Source of the DNA: Williamsia maris
GTDB lineage: Bacteria; Actinomycetota; Actinomycetes; Mycobacteriales; Mycobacteriaceae
Length of the DNA stretch: 64,000 nucleotides
Reading direction: 5' to 3'
Assembly: GCF_024171815.1 (NCBI RefSeq)
Contig: NZ_JAMTCJ010000004.1
Location: 310,001 to 374,000, forward strand
A program made the translations under genes and the position numbers. The notes under the pieces were generated by a model that worked only from the letters and a program-made list of their open reading frames with translations, searched no databases and was not told where the DNA came from. Every line of letters begins with the position of its first letter. Within the stretch, counting starts at the first letter, position 1. Positions 34,303-43,772 of this stretch are shown piece after piece.

Positions 34303-34400
34303 GCGTGTGCGCCTCCGCTGCGTCGTGTCGGTTCTGTTCTCACCGCACAACTGTGTCGAAGTCCGGACACGAAACACAAACGGATCGCCGCGGTGTCATC

Positions 34401-35378
34401 TCAGTCGACGACGGCGCGACCTCGGGAGTGCTCCCGGAACGGGCGCTTGGACATCTTCTCGATGTACATCGCGGCGTCGGCCGCGCGCCAGGCTCCGTCG
34501 AGTCCCTCCGCGATCGAGTACAGCCCGAACCCCACGGACGCGGACACGTCGCTCCTCGAGATCGTCCGCCGCAGTCGGTCCACCACCGCCTCGACCGTAG
34601 TGGCGGTGACGTCGGTGAGCAGGATCGCGAACTCGTCGCCGCCGATGCGGGCGATGATCCCGGGTTCGATGACCGTGTCGGTCAGCATCGTGGCGATCAG
34701 TCGCAGGTGATCGTCGCCGGCGTGGTGACCGTGCCGGTCGTTGACCTTCTTCAGATCGTCGAGATCGATGATCACGACCGCGCCGGGGTCGCCGAACCGG
34801 CGGAACCGGGCCTCCTCGGTCTCGAGGAGTCGCTGCCACCCGTTACGGCTGACCAGACCGGTCAGGGCGTCGGTGTCGGCGTTGCGTTGCGCTGCCTCGA
34901 GGGCGCGGGCGACGGCGGTCGCCTGCAGGTCCGCCTCGAGGATCCGTGCGAGCAGCGACGCGAGCAGCACGATCAGCTCCTCGTTGATCTCGGCCGTCTC
35001 GGGGAGCCGGCTGCGACCGAACCCGCACAGCGTGCCGAACAGTTTCCCGTCGGACGTCGTCAGGGGATAGCCGACGTACGACTCGACTCCGAGCCCGGAC
35101 TTCTCCACGATCGCGGCGTACTCGGCGACGGCGTGTGGGTCGTCGATGAAGGTCGGGCGGGTACGGGTCACGGAGTACTGACACATCGAATCCGACCACG
35201 CCACCGAGTCACCCGATGACAGCCCGAGATCGGTGTCGTCGACGGAGAGGTAGATCTGTCGCTCGCCGTCGAATCGCGTGACCGTCCATGTCCCGATGGG
35301 GATCACCCGACGGAGATAGGCGAGGACATCGTCGGAGGCATCGTCGAAGCGCGGGGGCGCGGTCGGGACGTCGGTCAT
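34401..35378 (-). CDS. GAF-GGDEF protein, diguanylate cyclase
   Basis: A 325-residue signalling protein. Residues ~20-160 form a GAF sensor (WSDSMCQYSVTRTRPTFIDDPHAVAEY, SYVGYPLTTSDGKLFGTLCGF). The GGDEF domain spans ~175-320 with DALTGLVSRNGW, VVIIDLDDLKKVNDRHGHHAGDDHL and an intact RIGGDEFAILL active site. The product is c-di-GMP. No RxxD inhibitory site precedes the GGDEF. The start is ATG 35378, after GGAAGGA. No EAL gene is in the window. It is divergent from the KstR-type operon. Confidence 0.9.
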   Translation of the reverse strand: MTDVPTAPPRFDDASDDVLAYLRRVIPIGTWTVTRFDGERQIYLSVDDTDLGLSSGDSVAWSDSMCQYSVTRTRPTFIDDPHAVAEYAAIVEKSGLGVESYVGYPLTTSDGKLFGTLCGFGRSRLPETAEINEELIVLLASLLARILEADLQATAVARALEAAQRNADTDALTGLVSRNGWQRLLETEEARFRRFGDPGAVVIIDLDDLKKVNDRHGHHAGDDHLRLIATMLTDTVIEPGIIARIGGDEFAILLTDVTATTVEAVVDRLRRTISRSDVSASVGFGLYSIAEGLDGAWRAADAAMYIEKMSKRPFREHSRGRAVVD

Positions 35379-35551
35379 CCGAAGTCCTTCCACCAGGGAC
35401 GCCCGGTCCGCGGTGGATCGGGTGGTTCGGTTACCTATCGCCGGACCGCGCTCGCCCGTTACCGTCCCGTGTTGTGATCTGTCACATCACACAGGGCCGA
35501 CGGGTGGCGAGATGTCCGGAGGCGTCCGACTGGTCGGAACCGCCGCAGAAC

Positions 35552-35565
35552 TAGAACGTGTTCTA
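35552..35565. promoter_or_regulatory. KstR-type operator
   Basis: TAGAACGTGTTCTA is a perfect palindrome that fits the consensus TnnAACnnGTTnnA of the sterol-catabolism repressor KstR. It sits immediately 5' of the -10 box of the next operon. Confidence 0.75.
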
Positions 35566-35571
35566 TACAGT
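35566..35571 (+). promoter_or_regulatory. -10 box of leaderless promoter
   Basis: TACAGT, 8 nt before ATG 35580 and adjacent to the KstR-type palindrome, the position expected for repression. Confidence 0.55.
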
Positions 35572-35579
35572 TTTCCGAC

Positions 35580-36677
35580 ATGAGCTCGCAACAGGCGATA
35601 CCCACCGTGGTCTGGGGTACGGGAAACGTGGGACGGGCCTCGATACGCGCGGTCGATGCGCATCCCGACCTCGAGCTGGCCGGGGTGATCGTGCACAGCC
35701 CCGCGAAGGTCGGCCGCGACGCCGGGGACCTGGCCGATCTCGGTCGATCGCTGGGCGTGATCGCCACCGACGACGTCGACACGACGCTCGCGGGTGCCAC
35801 AGCGGTGGTCTACGCGGCGTCCGGCGACATCCGTCCCGACGACGCCCTCGCCGACATCGTCGGCGCGCTGCGACGAGGGCTGATCGTGGTCACCCCGTCG
35901 CTCTACGCCCTCTACGACCCCGCGTCGGCGCCGCCGGAGATCCGCGAACCGGTCGACGCGGCGATCACCGCGGGCGGCGGGAGCCTGTTCGTCTCCGGGG
36001 TCGACCCCGGGTGGGGAAACGACATCCTGCCCGTCCTCGCCACCGGTCTCGCCTCCACCGTCGACGAGGTCCGCTGCCAGGAGATCTTCGACTACACGAC
36101 CTACGACCAGCCGGACTCGGTTCGGTACCTCATCGGCATGGGTCAGCCCATGGACTACGAGCCGCCGATGGTGGCGGCAACGGTCCCGACGATGGTGTGG
36201 GGAGGTCAGATCCGGCTCATCGCACGGGCGCTCGGGGTGGAGCTCGACGAGATCCGCGAGACCCTGGACCGTCGCGCCCTCGACGACACCATCGAGACGG
36301 CCCGAATGGGCACCTTCGAGCGGGGTACGCAGGGCGCGTTGCGGTTCGAGGTACAGGGGATCGTCGACGGCAGGCCGCTGATCGTCATCGAACACGTCAC
36401 CCGCATCCATCCGTCCTGCGCGCCGGACTGGCCCACTCCCCCGGACGGCGGCGACGGCGCCCACATCGTGATCGTCGAGGGACGGCCCCGGATCGCGATC
36501 ACCGTCGAGGCCACCGACGAGGACGGCAACCGCGCCGCCGGCGGGAACGCGACCGCGGTCGGACGCCTGGTCAACGCGTTGCCGTGGTTACGCGATGCGT
36601 CGGCGGGCCTGTACGACGCCCTCGACATACCGCTGTCCCCGGCGGTCGGAAAACTCTCACGGAAGGCACCGGCATGA
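35580..36677 (+). CDS. NAD(P)-binding dehydrogenase-like protein (DapB/amine dehydrogenase type)
   Basis: A 365-residue Rossmann-fold protein. The motif PTVVWGTGNVGRASIRAVDAHPDLELAGVIVHS is the DapB/2,4-diaminopentanoate-dehydrogenase signature, followed by AVVYAASGDIRPDDALADI and GGSLFVSGVDPGWGNDILP. The C-terminal half carries the substrate domain typical of the family in actinobacteria, where these proteins are often in steroid or hydrocarbon gene sets. A KstR-type operator lies in its promoter, which suggests control by sterol metabolites (inference). It is co-translated with the CMD-family gene (ATGA overlap). Confidence 0.82.
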   Translation: MSSQQAIPTVVWGTGNVGRASIRAVDAHPDLELAGVIVHSPAKVGRDAGDLADLGRSLGVIATDDVDTTLAGATAVVYAASGDIRPDDALADIVGALRRGLIVVTPSLYALYDPASAPPEIREPVDAAITAGGGSLFVSGVDPGWGNDILPVLATGLASTVDEVRCQEIFDYTTYDQPDSVRYLIGMGQPMDYEPPMVAATVPTMVWGGQIRLIARALGVELDEIRETLDRRALDDTIETARMGTFERGTQGALRFEVQGIVDGRPLIVIEHVTRIHPSCAPDWPTPPDGGDGAHIVIVEGRPRIAITVEATDEDGNRAAGGNATAVGRLVNALPWLRDASAGLYDALDIPLSPAVGKLSRKAPA

Positions 36678-37153
36678 TCGTCGACGTACCCGACGGCAAG
36701 GACCCCATCAGCTACGTCTGGGGCGAGATGGTGCCCGGTATCGGGCCGGCCGCCGCAACACTGTCGTTGAAGGTCTACTTCGACTCGACCCTGGGGCTCC
36801 GGGAGTTCGAGGCCGCGCGGCTGCGCATCGCGCAGATCAACGGATGCGTCTTCTGCCAGGACTGGCGCACCGAACGCGACGGCCAGAAGGTCGAGGCCGA
36901 CTTCGACCGGTCGGTGGCGCAGTGGCGGACCACCGACGCCTTCGACACCCGGACGCGGCTCGCCGCGGAGTACGCCGAGCGGTACGCGACCGACCACCAC
37001 GGCATCGACGACGACTTCTGGGCGCGGATGAAGGCGGACTACACCCAGAACGAGATCGTCGAACTGAGCATGTGCCTGGGTTCGTGGCTCGCCTTCGGCC
37101 GACTCAACCGGGTGCTGGGACTCGACACCGCCTGCGTCCTGCCGACGCACTGA
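36674..37153 (+). CDS. Carboxymuconolactone decarboxylase/AhpD-family protein
   Basis: A 159-residue CMD-type protein. It has the helical AhpD-like core with a redox CxxC (INGCVFCQDWRTE) and the later FDTRTRLAAEYAERYATDHHG and TQNEIVELSMCLGSWLAFGRLNRVLGLD helices. The CxxC suggests peroxidase or disulfide-reductase activity rather than decarboxylation. The ATG overlaps the stop of the upstream dehydrogenase (ATGA), so the pair forms one KstR-type operon. Confidence 0.87.
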   Translation: MIVDVPDGKDPISYVWGEMVPGIGPAAATLSLKVYFDSTLGLREFEAARLRIAQINGCVFCQDWRTERDGQKVEADFDRSVAQWRTTDAFDTRTRLAAEYAERYATDHHGIDDDFWARMKADYTQNEIVELSMCLGSWLAFGRLNRVLGLDTACVLPTH

Positions 37154-37156
37154 TCC

Positions 37157-37558
37157 TCATCGACCGAGCAGGCGCGGCAGGCGCCGCTGGATGCGCTTGG
37201 CGGTGATCAACCGCGCCGAGAACGCGACCGCGAGCGACGCGATCAGCAACGCGGCGCTGATGATCCAGGTGTCGGTGTAGCCGGTGCCGCGGCCGACCGC
37301 GTTGCCGCTGAAGCCCAGGGTGATGCCACTGACGACGGCCGAGGCGAACGCGGGGTAGGACGCGCGATTCTCCAGACGGTGCTTCCAGTCGACGGCGTCG
37401 CGGCGCAGCTGAGCCTGCGATTCCCGCGGGTCGTGACGGGCCGCCTCGATGGCCAGTTCCAGATCCGGGTCGTGCCCGGCCTTCCAGGCACGCACCAGCG
37501 ACCAGATCCATCCACCGACCACGACCGAGTCGCCCACAGCGAAGAACACCGTGCTCAT
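37157..37558 (-). CDS. Small two-helix membrane protein
   Basis: A 133-residue protein with an N-terminal hydrophobic segment (TVFFAVGDSVVVGGWIWSLV), a polar region DLELAIEAARHDPRESQAQLRRDA, and two later hydrophobic stretches (FASAVVSGITLGFSG, DTWIISAALLIASLAVAFSARL) before a basic tail RIQRRLPRLLG. I cannot assign function. It is convergent with the CMD gene 3 bp away and downstream of the nitrate reductase gene on the same strand, after a gap of 48 bp. Confidence 0.62.
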   Translation of the reverse strand: MSTVFFAVGDSVVVGGWIWSLVRAWKAGHDPDLELAIEAARHDPRESQAQLRRDAVDWKHRLENRASYPAFASAVVSGITLGFSGNAVGRGTGYTDTWIISAALLIASLAVAFSARLITAKRIQRRLPRLLGR

Positions 37559-37606
37559 CACTGTCACCGGTTCAGGCTAGCCGTCGCCGGGGCCACCCCG
37601 GACCGT

Positions 37607-40600
37607 TCAGTAGACGTCGCGCAGATATCGCTTGTCGGCCGCGAGCGCCTTGACGTAGGCGTCGGCACTGCTGGGGGCGAGTTTGCCGAACTGGGCCACG
37701 ACTCCCTTGAGGGCGGCGTCGACGTCCTTGGCCATCCGGGTGGCGTCCCCGCACACGTAGAACGACGCCCCGCGATTGAGCCACTCCCAGAGTTCGGCGC
37801 CGTGTTCGCGCATCCGGTCCTGCACGTAGACCTTGTCCGACTGGTCCCGGGAGAAGGCCACGTCGAGCCGGGACAGGTGTCCCTCGCCGAGCAGGTCCGC
37901 GAGTTCGTCACGGTAGTAGAAGTCGCTGCCGATGTGCTGTTCGCCGAAGAACAGCCAATTCGGGCCGGTGTGGCCCAGCGCCCGGCGCTCGTGGAGGAAC
38001 GCGCGGAACGGCGCGACACCGGTGCCGGGCCCGACCATGATCATCGGTGTCTCCGGGTCGGCCGGCGGTCGGAAGTGCGTCGACCGCTGCACGAAGATGC
38101 CGATGTCGTCACCGTCGGCGTGGTCGGCCAGGTAGGTCGAGCACACCCCGCGGCGGGCGACGCCGTGCACGTTGTACCGCACCGCGGCCACCGTCAGCTG
38201 CACCTCGTGGGGACTCTCCCGTGGGCTCGACGAGATGGAGTAGAGACGCGGCCGCATGGGCTTGAGCACCCGGAGCCATTCGTCGACCGAGGCGTGCACG
38301 GGGTGCATCGCGAGCAGGTCCACCGACTGCCGGCCCCAGGTCCAGTCGGCGAGGGTCTCACGGTTCTCCGGCAGCATCATCGCCTCGAGATCGACGTCGG
38401 CGGTGCGTTTGACGACGAACCGCAGCAGGTCCGGCGTGATCCGGGCGATCTCGAGGTCCTCGCGCAGCGCCTGCCGCAGCGGGCGGGCGCCCGTGTCGCC
38501 GATCTCGACGACGGTGTCGCCGTCGAGGTGCGTGACCTCGAGCCACTCGTCGATCAGGTGGGGGCTGTTGCGGGGCCACACCCCCAACGCGTCGCCGGCC
38601 GCGTAGGTGAGGGTGTTCTCGGGCAGATGGAACCCAAACTGTCGGACGTCCTTGCTCGATCCCGCCGCATTGAGTGGGGTGTTACGCACCAGCGAGGTGA
38701 TCAGCGGGGACTTCTTGCCGTACTCCACGGTCGCGGCCGGGGCTCGGTTCACCGCTCGAGTAGTGCCCGCGTCCGGTCGGTCCATGGGCCCGGTCGCCGC
38801 CGCGTCGTCACCGAGATGCGCGCTGACCGAATCGAGCCACGCATTGGCGGTCTCCTCGTAGTCGGGTTCGCAGTCGGCGCGGTCGATGATGCGGTCGGCG
38901 CCGAGTTCGGCCAGCCGCTCGTCGAGTTTGCGACCGTGGCCGCAGAAGTCGGCGTAGTTCGAGTCGCCGAACGCCAGCACCGAGAACTTCACGCCGGTCA
39001 GCGGCGGGGCATCCGACGAGCTGACGTGCTCCCAGAACCCGCCTCCGTTGTCCGGGGCGTCGCCGTCGCCGGTGGTACTCGTGATCAACAGCGCGGCATC
39101 GTGTTCGGCGAGCGCGGCGACCGGGAACTCGTCCATCGTGTGCATCGACACCCCTACGCCGGTGGCGCGGAGACGTTCGGCGGCCGCTTCGGCGAACTCC
39201 TCCGCGGTGCCGGTCTGCGAGGCACACAGCACCACCGCGGTCCGGGCTGCGGCCTCGGACTCCTCACCGATCGCGGGCGTCGCACCGCCCGAGCCGTCGA
39301 CATCGGCGCGCGCGAACATGCCTGCGAGAACCCCGTCGACCCAGGCTCGTGTCTCCGGTCGCAGGGGTGCGGTGGTGGGGACGGTCGGGACACCGACGCT
39401 CCCGCGCGTCGCCGCGGCGCGCAGCCCGGAGAGGAGCCCGGCGACCCACAGTTGCTCGGTGTCGGTCAGTTCCACCGCCTGTGCGCTCACGCCCAGCGCA
39501 CCGGCGAGCGCGTCGATCCGGTCGGGCGCCGCAGACCGTGCGGGTGTCGAACCGGTGTCGGTGTCGTGCTCGTGGTCGTGGTCGGTGCCTGCGGCCGCGA
39601 CACGCACGAGCTGTACGGCGCACGCCTTGAACTCGGGCTGCTGCGAGTCCGGGTCGACCGCGTCGTTGGTGACCGCATTGATCGCGAGATCGGCGCCGAA
39701 CACGTCGTTCCAGTGGAACGGGGTGAAGCAGTTGCCGCGACGGACGCGATCACTGAGCTGCGCGGGCAGCACCGCCCGGCCGCGACGGGACGCGATCTCC
39801 ACCGGGTCGCCGGCCGCGATACCGCGCTCGGCGGCGTCGTCGGGGTGGATCTCGACGAAGGGGCCCGGGTTGAGTCTGGTCAGTTTCGCGACCTTCCCGG
39901 TCTTGGTCATCGTGTGCCACTGATGCGGGAGTCGGCCGGTGTTCAGGACGAACGGGAAGTCGTCGTCGGGCATCTCGGCGGGCGCCATGGCCGGGCGCGC
40001 GAGGAACTGGGCGCGACCGCTCGGGGTGGGGAACGACAGCCGCGGGGTCGAGCCGTCCTCGGCGATCCGCAGGGTCTGGCTCACGCCGTCGTTGAGATAG
40101 CGGATCGGGTGCCGGGTGCTCTCCGAGTCCGGCGGGCAGGGCCACTGGATCGCGTTCTGCCGCAACCGTTCGTAGGTGATGCCACGCAGGTCGTATCCGG
40201 TACGGGGGTTGGCGAACTCGGTGATCTCGGTGAAGATCTCCTCGGCACACGTGTAGTCGAACGCGTCGGCGTAGCCGAGTTCGCAGGCCATCATGGCGAT
40301 GATCTGCCAGTCCGGCATGGCCTCGCCGGGGGCGTCGAGCGCCGGTTGGCACAGCGTCACCGTGCGCTCGGAGTTCACCATCACACCGTCGAACTCGGTC
40401 CACAGCGCCGCGGGCAGCACGACGTCGGCGTGGGCGTTGGTCTCGGTGTCGGCGAACGCGTCCTGGGCGATCACGAGTTCGGCCCGTTCCAGACCGGCGA
40501 TGACGGTGGATCGATTCGCAACGCTGGCAACGGGATTGGTACAGATGATCCAGCACGCCCGGATCTGTCCGTCGGCCATCCGGGAGAACATGTCGATGGT

Positions 40601-41749
40601 CCCACCCCCGACGTCGGTGCGGATCGTCCCCTGGGCCAGCCCCCACTTCTGTTCGACGAAGGCCCGATCGGCGTCGACGGTGGCTGCGCGTTGACCGGGC
40701 AGCCCCGGGCCCATGTACCCCATCTCGCGACCGCCCATCGCGTTCGGCTGCCCCGTGAGCGAGAACGGGCCGCTCCCGGTCCGACAGATCGCGCCGGTCG
40801 CGAGATGCAGGTTGCACAGGGTGTTGGTGTTCCAGGTGCCGTGGGTCGACTGGTTCAGCCCCATCGTCCAGCAGCTCATCCAGTTGTCGGCCTCGCCGAT
40901 CCACCGCGCCGCGGTCCGAAGGTCTGCCTCGGCGATCCCGCACACCTCGCTGACCTCGGCCGGGCCGTAGTCGGCGAGGAACTCCGGCATCTCCTGCCAA
41001 CCGTCGGTGAACCGGTCGATGAAGTCGCGGTCGATGTGGTCCTGCGCGACGAGGAGATGCAGGATGCCGTTCATCAGCCACAGATCGGTGCCGGGCGCGA
41101 TCTGCAGGAACAGGTCGGCCTTGTCGGCGGTCGCGGTGCGGCGGGGATCGACGACGATGAGTTTCGCGCCCTGTTTGACGCGGTCGAGCATCCGCAGGTG
41201 CAGGATCGGATGGCAGTCGGCCATGTTCGCGCCGGTCACGAAGAAGACGTCCGCGTGCTCGAAGTCCTCGTACGACCCGGGCGGCCCGTCCGCCCCGAGC
41301 GACTGCTTGTACCCGGTTCCCGCACTCGCCATGCACAGACGCGAGTTCGACTCGATCTGGTTGGTGCCGATGAAGCCCTTCGCGAGCTTGTTCGCGAGGT
41401 ACTGAGCCTCCATCGACATCTGGCCCGAGACGTACAGCGCGACCGCGTCGGGCCCGTGTTCGTCGATGATCGCGCGGAGGCGGCTCGCGGTGGCGCGGAT
41501 GGTGGCGGCGGTGTCGGCGGGCTCGAGCGGCGCGGTGCGATCGGTGCGGGTACGTGCCGTCGCGAGTCGGCCCGGTGCCGCCAGCATGTCCGCGGTCGTG
41601 CTGCCCTTGGTGCACAGGCGACCGAAGTTGCTCGGGTGATCCCGGTCGCCGACGGTCTTGGTGATGGTGGGGGCTCCGGAGGGCGCCGACCCGATCTGCA
41701 GCACCATGCCGCAGCCCACGCCGCAGTACGCGCACACCGATCTGACCAT
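37607..41749 (-). CDS. Assimilatory nitrate reductase fused to an NADPH flavoprotein (1380 aa)
   Basis: A single polypeptide predicted to reduce nitrate to nitrite with electrons from NADPH. Residues 6-46 carry the [4Fe-4S] site (Cys6, 9, 13, 46). The Mo-bisMGD domain continues to ~700 ([14 protein letters not shown]; molydop-binding [14 protein letters not shown] near 596). A His/Asp-rich linker ([10 protein letters not shown]) leads to a flavodoxin domain from ~835 ([12 protein letters not shown]), an FAD domain ([12 protein letters not shown] near 1166), and a NADPH domain ([13 protein letters not shown] near 1233). It ends DVY, the usual terminal aromatic. The start ATG 41749 begins the Fe-S motif. 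Usually NasA/NarB and the reductase are separate. No transporter or nitrite reductase is adjacent. Confidence 0.9.
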   Translation of the reverse strand: MVRSVCAYCGVGCGMVLQIGSAPSGAPTITKTVGDRDHPSNFGRLCTKGSTTADMLAAPGRLATARTRTDRTAPLEPADTAATIRATASRLRAIIDEHGPDAVALYVSGQMSMEAQYLANKLAKGFIGTNQIESNSRLCMASAGTGYKQSLGADGPPGSYEDFEHADVFFVTGANMADCHPILHLRMLDRVKQGAKLIVVDPRRTATADKADLFLQIAPGTDLWLMNGILHLLVAQDHIDRDFIDRFTDGWQEMPEFLADYGPAEVSEVCGIAEADLRTAARWIGEADNWMSCWTMGLNQSTHGTWNTNTLCNLHLATGAICRTGSGPFSLTGQPNAMGGREMGYMGPGLPGQRAATVDADRAFVEQKWGLAQGTIRTDVGGGTIDMFSRMADGQIRACWIICTNPVASVANRSTVIAGLERAELVIAQDAFADTETNAHADVVLPAALWTEFDGVMVNSERTVTLCQPALDAPGEAMPDWQIIAMMACELGYADAFDYTCAEEIFTEITEFANPRTGYDLRGITYERLRQNAIQWPCPPDSESTRHPIRYLNDGVSQTLRIAEDGSTPRLSFPTPSGRAQFLARPAMAPAEMPDDDFPFVLNTGRLPHQWHTMTKTGKVAKLTRLNPGPFVEIHPDDAAERGIAAGDPVEIASRRGRAVLPAQLSDRVRRGNCFTPFHWNDVFGADLAINAVTNDAVDPDSQQPEFKACAVQLVRVAAAGTDHDHEHDTDTGSTPARSAAPDRIDALAGALGVSAQAVELTDTEQLWVAGLLSGLRAAATRGSVGVPTVPTTAPLRPETRAWVDGVLAGMFARADVDGSGGATPAIGEESEAAARTAVVLCASQTGTAEEFAEAAAERLRATGVGVSMHTMDEFPVAALAEHDAALLITSTTGDGDAPDNGGGFWEHVSSSDAPPLTGVKFSVLAFGDSNYADFCGHGRKLDERLAELGADRIIDRADCEPDYEETANAWLDSVSAHLGDDAAATGPMDRPDAGTTRAVNRAPAATVEYGKKSPLITSLVRNTPLNAAGSSKDVRQFGFHLPENTLTYAAGDALGVWPRNSPHLIDEWLEVTHLDGDTVVEIGDTGARPLRQALREDLEIARITPDLLRFVVKRTADVDLEAMMLPENRETLADWTWGRQSVDLLAMHPVHASVDEWLRVLKPMRPRLYSISSSPRESPHEVQLTVAAVRYNVHGVARRGVCSTYLADHADGDDIGIFVQRSTHFRPPADPETPMIMVGPGTGVAPFRAFLHERRALGHTGPNWLFFGEQHIGSDFYYRDELADLLGEGHLSRLDVAFSRDQSDKVYVQDRMREHGAELWEWLNRGASFYVCGDATRMAKDVDAALKGVVAQFGKLAPSSADAYVKALAADKRYLRDVY

Positions 41750-41939
41750 GCCCCCACTGTGTCGACCCCGCGGATCTGAGCGATTACATGGCTGTGTGTC
41801 CGAGGTGACGATCTCCTCACCGAGGGTGATCTGGCGTCGTGAGACCGGGTCCGGACACATCGGACCATCGCGATTGCAACTCTGCCGATGTGGCGTGCCG
41901 GGTGGGACCCGGCCCGTCCACACGTCGGTCGAGATCGGA

Positions 41940-41945
41940 TAGTCT
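41940..41945 (+). promoter_or_regulatory. -10 box of leaderless promoter
   Basis: TAGTCT, 7 nt before GTG 41953, no ribosome binding site between. Confidence 0.55.
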
Positions 41946-41952
41946 CGCGCGG

Positions 41953-43257
41953 GTGACCGAACACGAATTCGGGTTGCGCACGAAAGCGATTCACGCAGGT
42001 GCCCGACCCGATCCGCACACAGGTGCGCGCGCCGTCCCGATCTACCAGACGGCGAGTTATGTCTTCGCCGATGCCGCCGACGCGGGCGATCTCTTCGCCC
42101 TGCAGAAGTACGGCAACATCTACAGCCGCATCGGCAATCCCACCGTCGCCGCGTTCGAGGAACGGATGGCCAGCCTCGAGGGCGGGATCGGCGCGGTGGC
42201 CACCGCGAGCGGCCTGTCCGCGGAGTTCGCGGTGTTCGCGACCCTCGCCGGCGCGGGCGATCACATCGTCGCCGCAGCCGGCCTCTACGGCGGCACCGTC
42301 ACCCAGCTCGACGTCACCCTGCGCCGGTTCGGTGTCGACACCACCTTCGTGGTCGGCACCGACCCGGCCGACTACGCGGCGGCCATCACCGACTCGACGA
42401 AACTGATCTACGCCGAGGTGATCAGCAACCCGTCCGGCGAGATCGCCGACCTCGAGGGACTCGCCGCCGTGGCCCACGAGCACGGCCTGCCCCTCGTCGT
42501 CGACTCCACCATGGCGACCCCGTGGCTGTGCCGTCCGCTGGAGTTCGGCGCCGACATCGTCGTGCACTCGGCCACCAAGTTCCTCGGCGGTCACGGCACC
42601 ACGCTCGGCGGTGTGATCATCGAGTCCGGCCGATTCGACTGGGGTTCGGGCCGTTTCCCGGCCATGACCGACCCGGTGGCGGCGTACGGCGGGCTGAGCT
42701 GGTGGGGCAACTTCGGTGAGTACGGGTTCCTGACGAAGGTCCGCAGCGAACAGGTCCGCGATCTCGGTGCGAGCCTCGCGCCCACCTCGGCGTTCCAACT
42801 GATCCAGGGGATCGAGACGCTCCCCCAGCGGATGGACGCGCACATCGCCAACACCCGCGCCGTCGCGCAATGGCTGGACGCCGACCCCCGCGTCTCCTAC
42901 GTGCGGTGGGCCGGTCTGCCGGACCACCCGCACGCCGAACGCGCCGCGAAGTATCTCCCGGCCGGACCGGGTGCGGTGTTCGCGTTCGGCATCGAGGGCG
43001 GTCGTGTCGCCGGCCAGAAGTTCGTCGAGAGCGTCCGGCTCGCCAGCCACGTCGCGAACATCGGCGACGTCCGCACCCTGGTCATCCACCCGGCGAGCAC
43101 CACCCACCGCCAGCTCACCGACGCCCAGCTCGAGGGGGCAGGCGTGGGTCCGGAACTGATCCGGATCAGCGTCGGCATCGAGGACCCGGCCGACATCATC
43201 TGGGATCTCGATCAGGCCCTCACACAGGCGACGTCGCAGTCAGGGGTCGACGCATGA
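41953..43257 (+). CDS. metY: O-acetylhomoserine sulfhydrylase (MetY type)
   Basis: A 434-residue PLP enzyme of the Cys/Met metabolism family, making homocysteine or methionine precursors from O-acetylhomoserine and sulfide. Landmarks are [74 protein letters not shown] and the PLP Lys in [18 protein letters not shown]. The length and the [10 protein letters not shown] region favour the homoserine type over cystathionine enzymes. The GTG start has a leaderless promoter. It is co-translated with a CoA-binding protein through an ATGA overlap. Sulfide for it could come from nearby sulfur assimilation not in the window. Confidence 0.92.
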   Translation: MTEHEFGLRTKAIHAGARPDPHTGARAVPIYQTASYVFADAADAGDLFALQKYGNIYSRIGNPTVAAFEERMASLEGGIGAVATASGLSAEFAVFATLAGAGDHIVAAAGLYGGTVTQLDVTLRRFGVDTTFVVGTDPADYAAAITDSTKLIYAEVISNPSGEIADLEGLAAVAHEHGLPLVVDSTMATPWLCRPLEFGADIVVHSATKFLGGHGTTLGGVIIESGRFDWGSGRFPAMTDPVAAYGGLSWWGNFGEYGFLTKVRSEQVRDLGASLAPTSAFQLIQGIETLPQRMDAHIANTRAVAQWLDADPRVSYVRWAGLPDHPHAERAAKYLPAGPGAVFAFGIEGGRVAGQKFVESVRLASHVANIGDVRTLVIHPASTTHRQLTDAQLEGAGVGPELIRISVGIEDPADIIWDLDQALTQATSQSGVDA

Positions 43258-43745
43258 CCGCACAACGCACCTGGCAGGGTCCGTCGGCGCAACGCCGGCG
43301 TGAACTGCTCCTCGACACCAGGACGATCGCGATCGTCGGCGCCTCGGCCAACCCGGCGCGGGCGAGCTACTTCGTCAACCGCTACCTGTCGTCGACGTCG
43401 GACTACACCATCTACCTGGTGAACCCGACCATCGACAACGTGGACGGGACGCCGGTCTACCCGACGCTCGCCGATCTCCCCGAGACGCCCGACCTCGTCG
43501 ATGTGTTCCGCCGACACGACGACCTGCCCTCGGTGCTCGACGAGACCATCGCGGTCGGTGCCCGGGCGATCTGGCTGCAGCTGGGGCTGTGGCACGAGGA
43601 CGTCGCACACAGGGCCGAGGAGGCGGGCCTGACGGTGGTGATGGACCGGTGCATCAAGATCGAACACGCACGGTTCCACGGCGGGCTGCACCTGGCCGGT
43701 TTCGACACCGGTGTGATCGACTCGCGACGCCGATCAGGCCTCTGA
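43254..43745 (+). CDS. CoA-binding domain protein (YccU-like)
   Basis: A 163-residue Rossmann-like protein. TRTIAIVGASANPARASYFVNRYL, YLVNPTIDNVDGTPVYPTLADLPETPDLVDVFRRHDDLPSVLDE and WLQLGLWHEDVAHRAEEAGLTVVMDRCIKIEH make the CoA_binding_2 fold. The last part, including the Cys-x-Lys, is the conserved family tail. These small proteins bind CoA and accompany metabolic genes; no reaction is known. It overlaps metY by 4 nt, a common arrangement in actinobacteria. Confidence 0.88.
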   Translation: MTAQRTWQGPSAQRRRELLLDTRTIAIVGASANPARASYFVNRYLSSTSDYTIYLVNPTIDNVDGTPVYPTLADLPETPDLVDVFRRHDDLPSVLDETIAVGARAIWLQLGLWHEDVAHRAEEAGLTVVMDRCIKIEHARFHGGLHLAGFDTGVIDSRRRSGL

Positions 43746-43772
43746 CCGGCTGATCCGCGGCGTACTGCCAGT

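Noticed and set aside
37379-41779. A 1466-codon open frame on the plus strand
   Set aside because: It is the antisense shadow of the nitrate reductase fusion. The minus-strand frame has intact Fe-S, Mo, flavin and NADPH motifs, while the plus-strand frame has none; high-GC codon use keeps it open.
37607-41800. GlnR-type nitrogen control box upstream of the nitrate reductase
   Set aside because: I looked for a GTnAC-n6-GAAAC type site before the start and found only partial half-sites. Not enough to claim.
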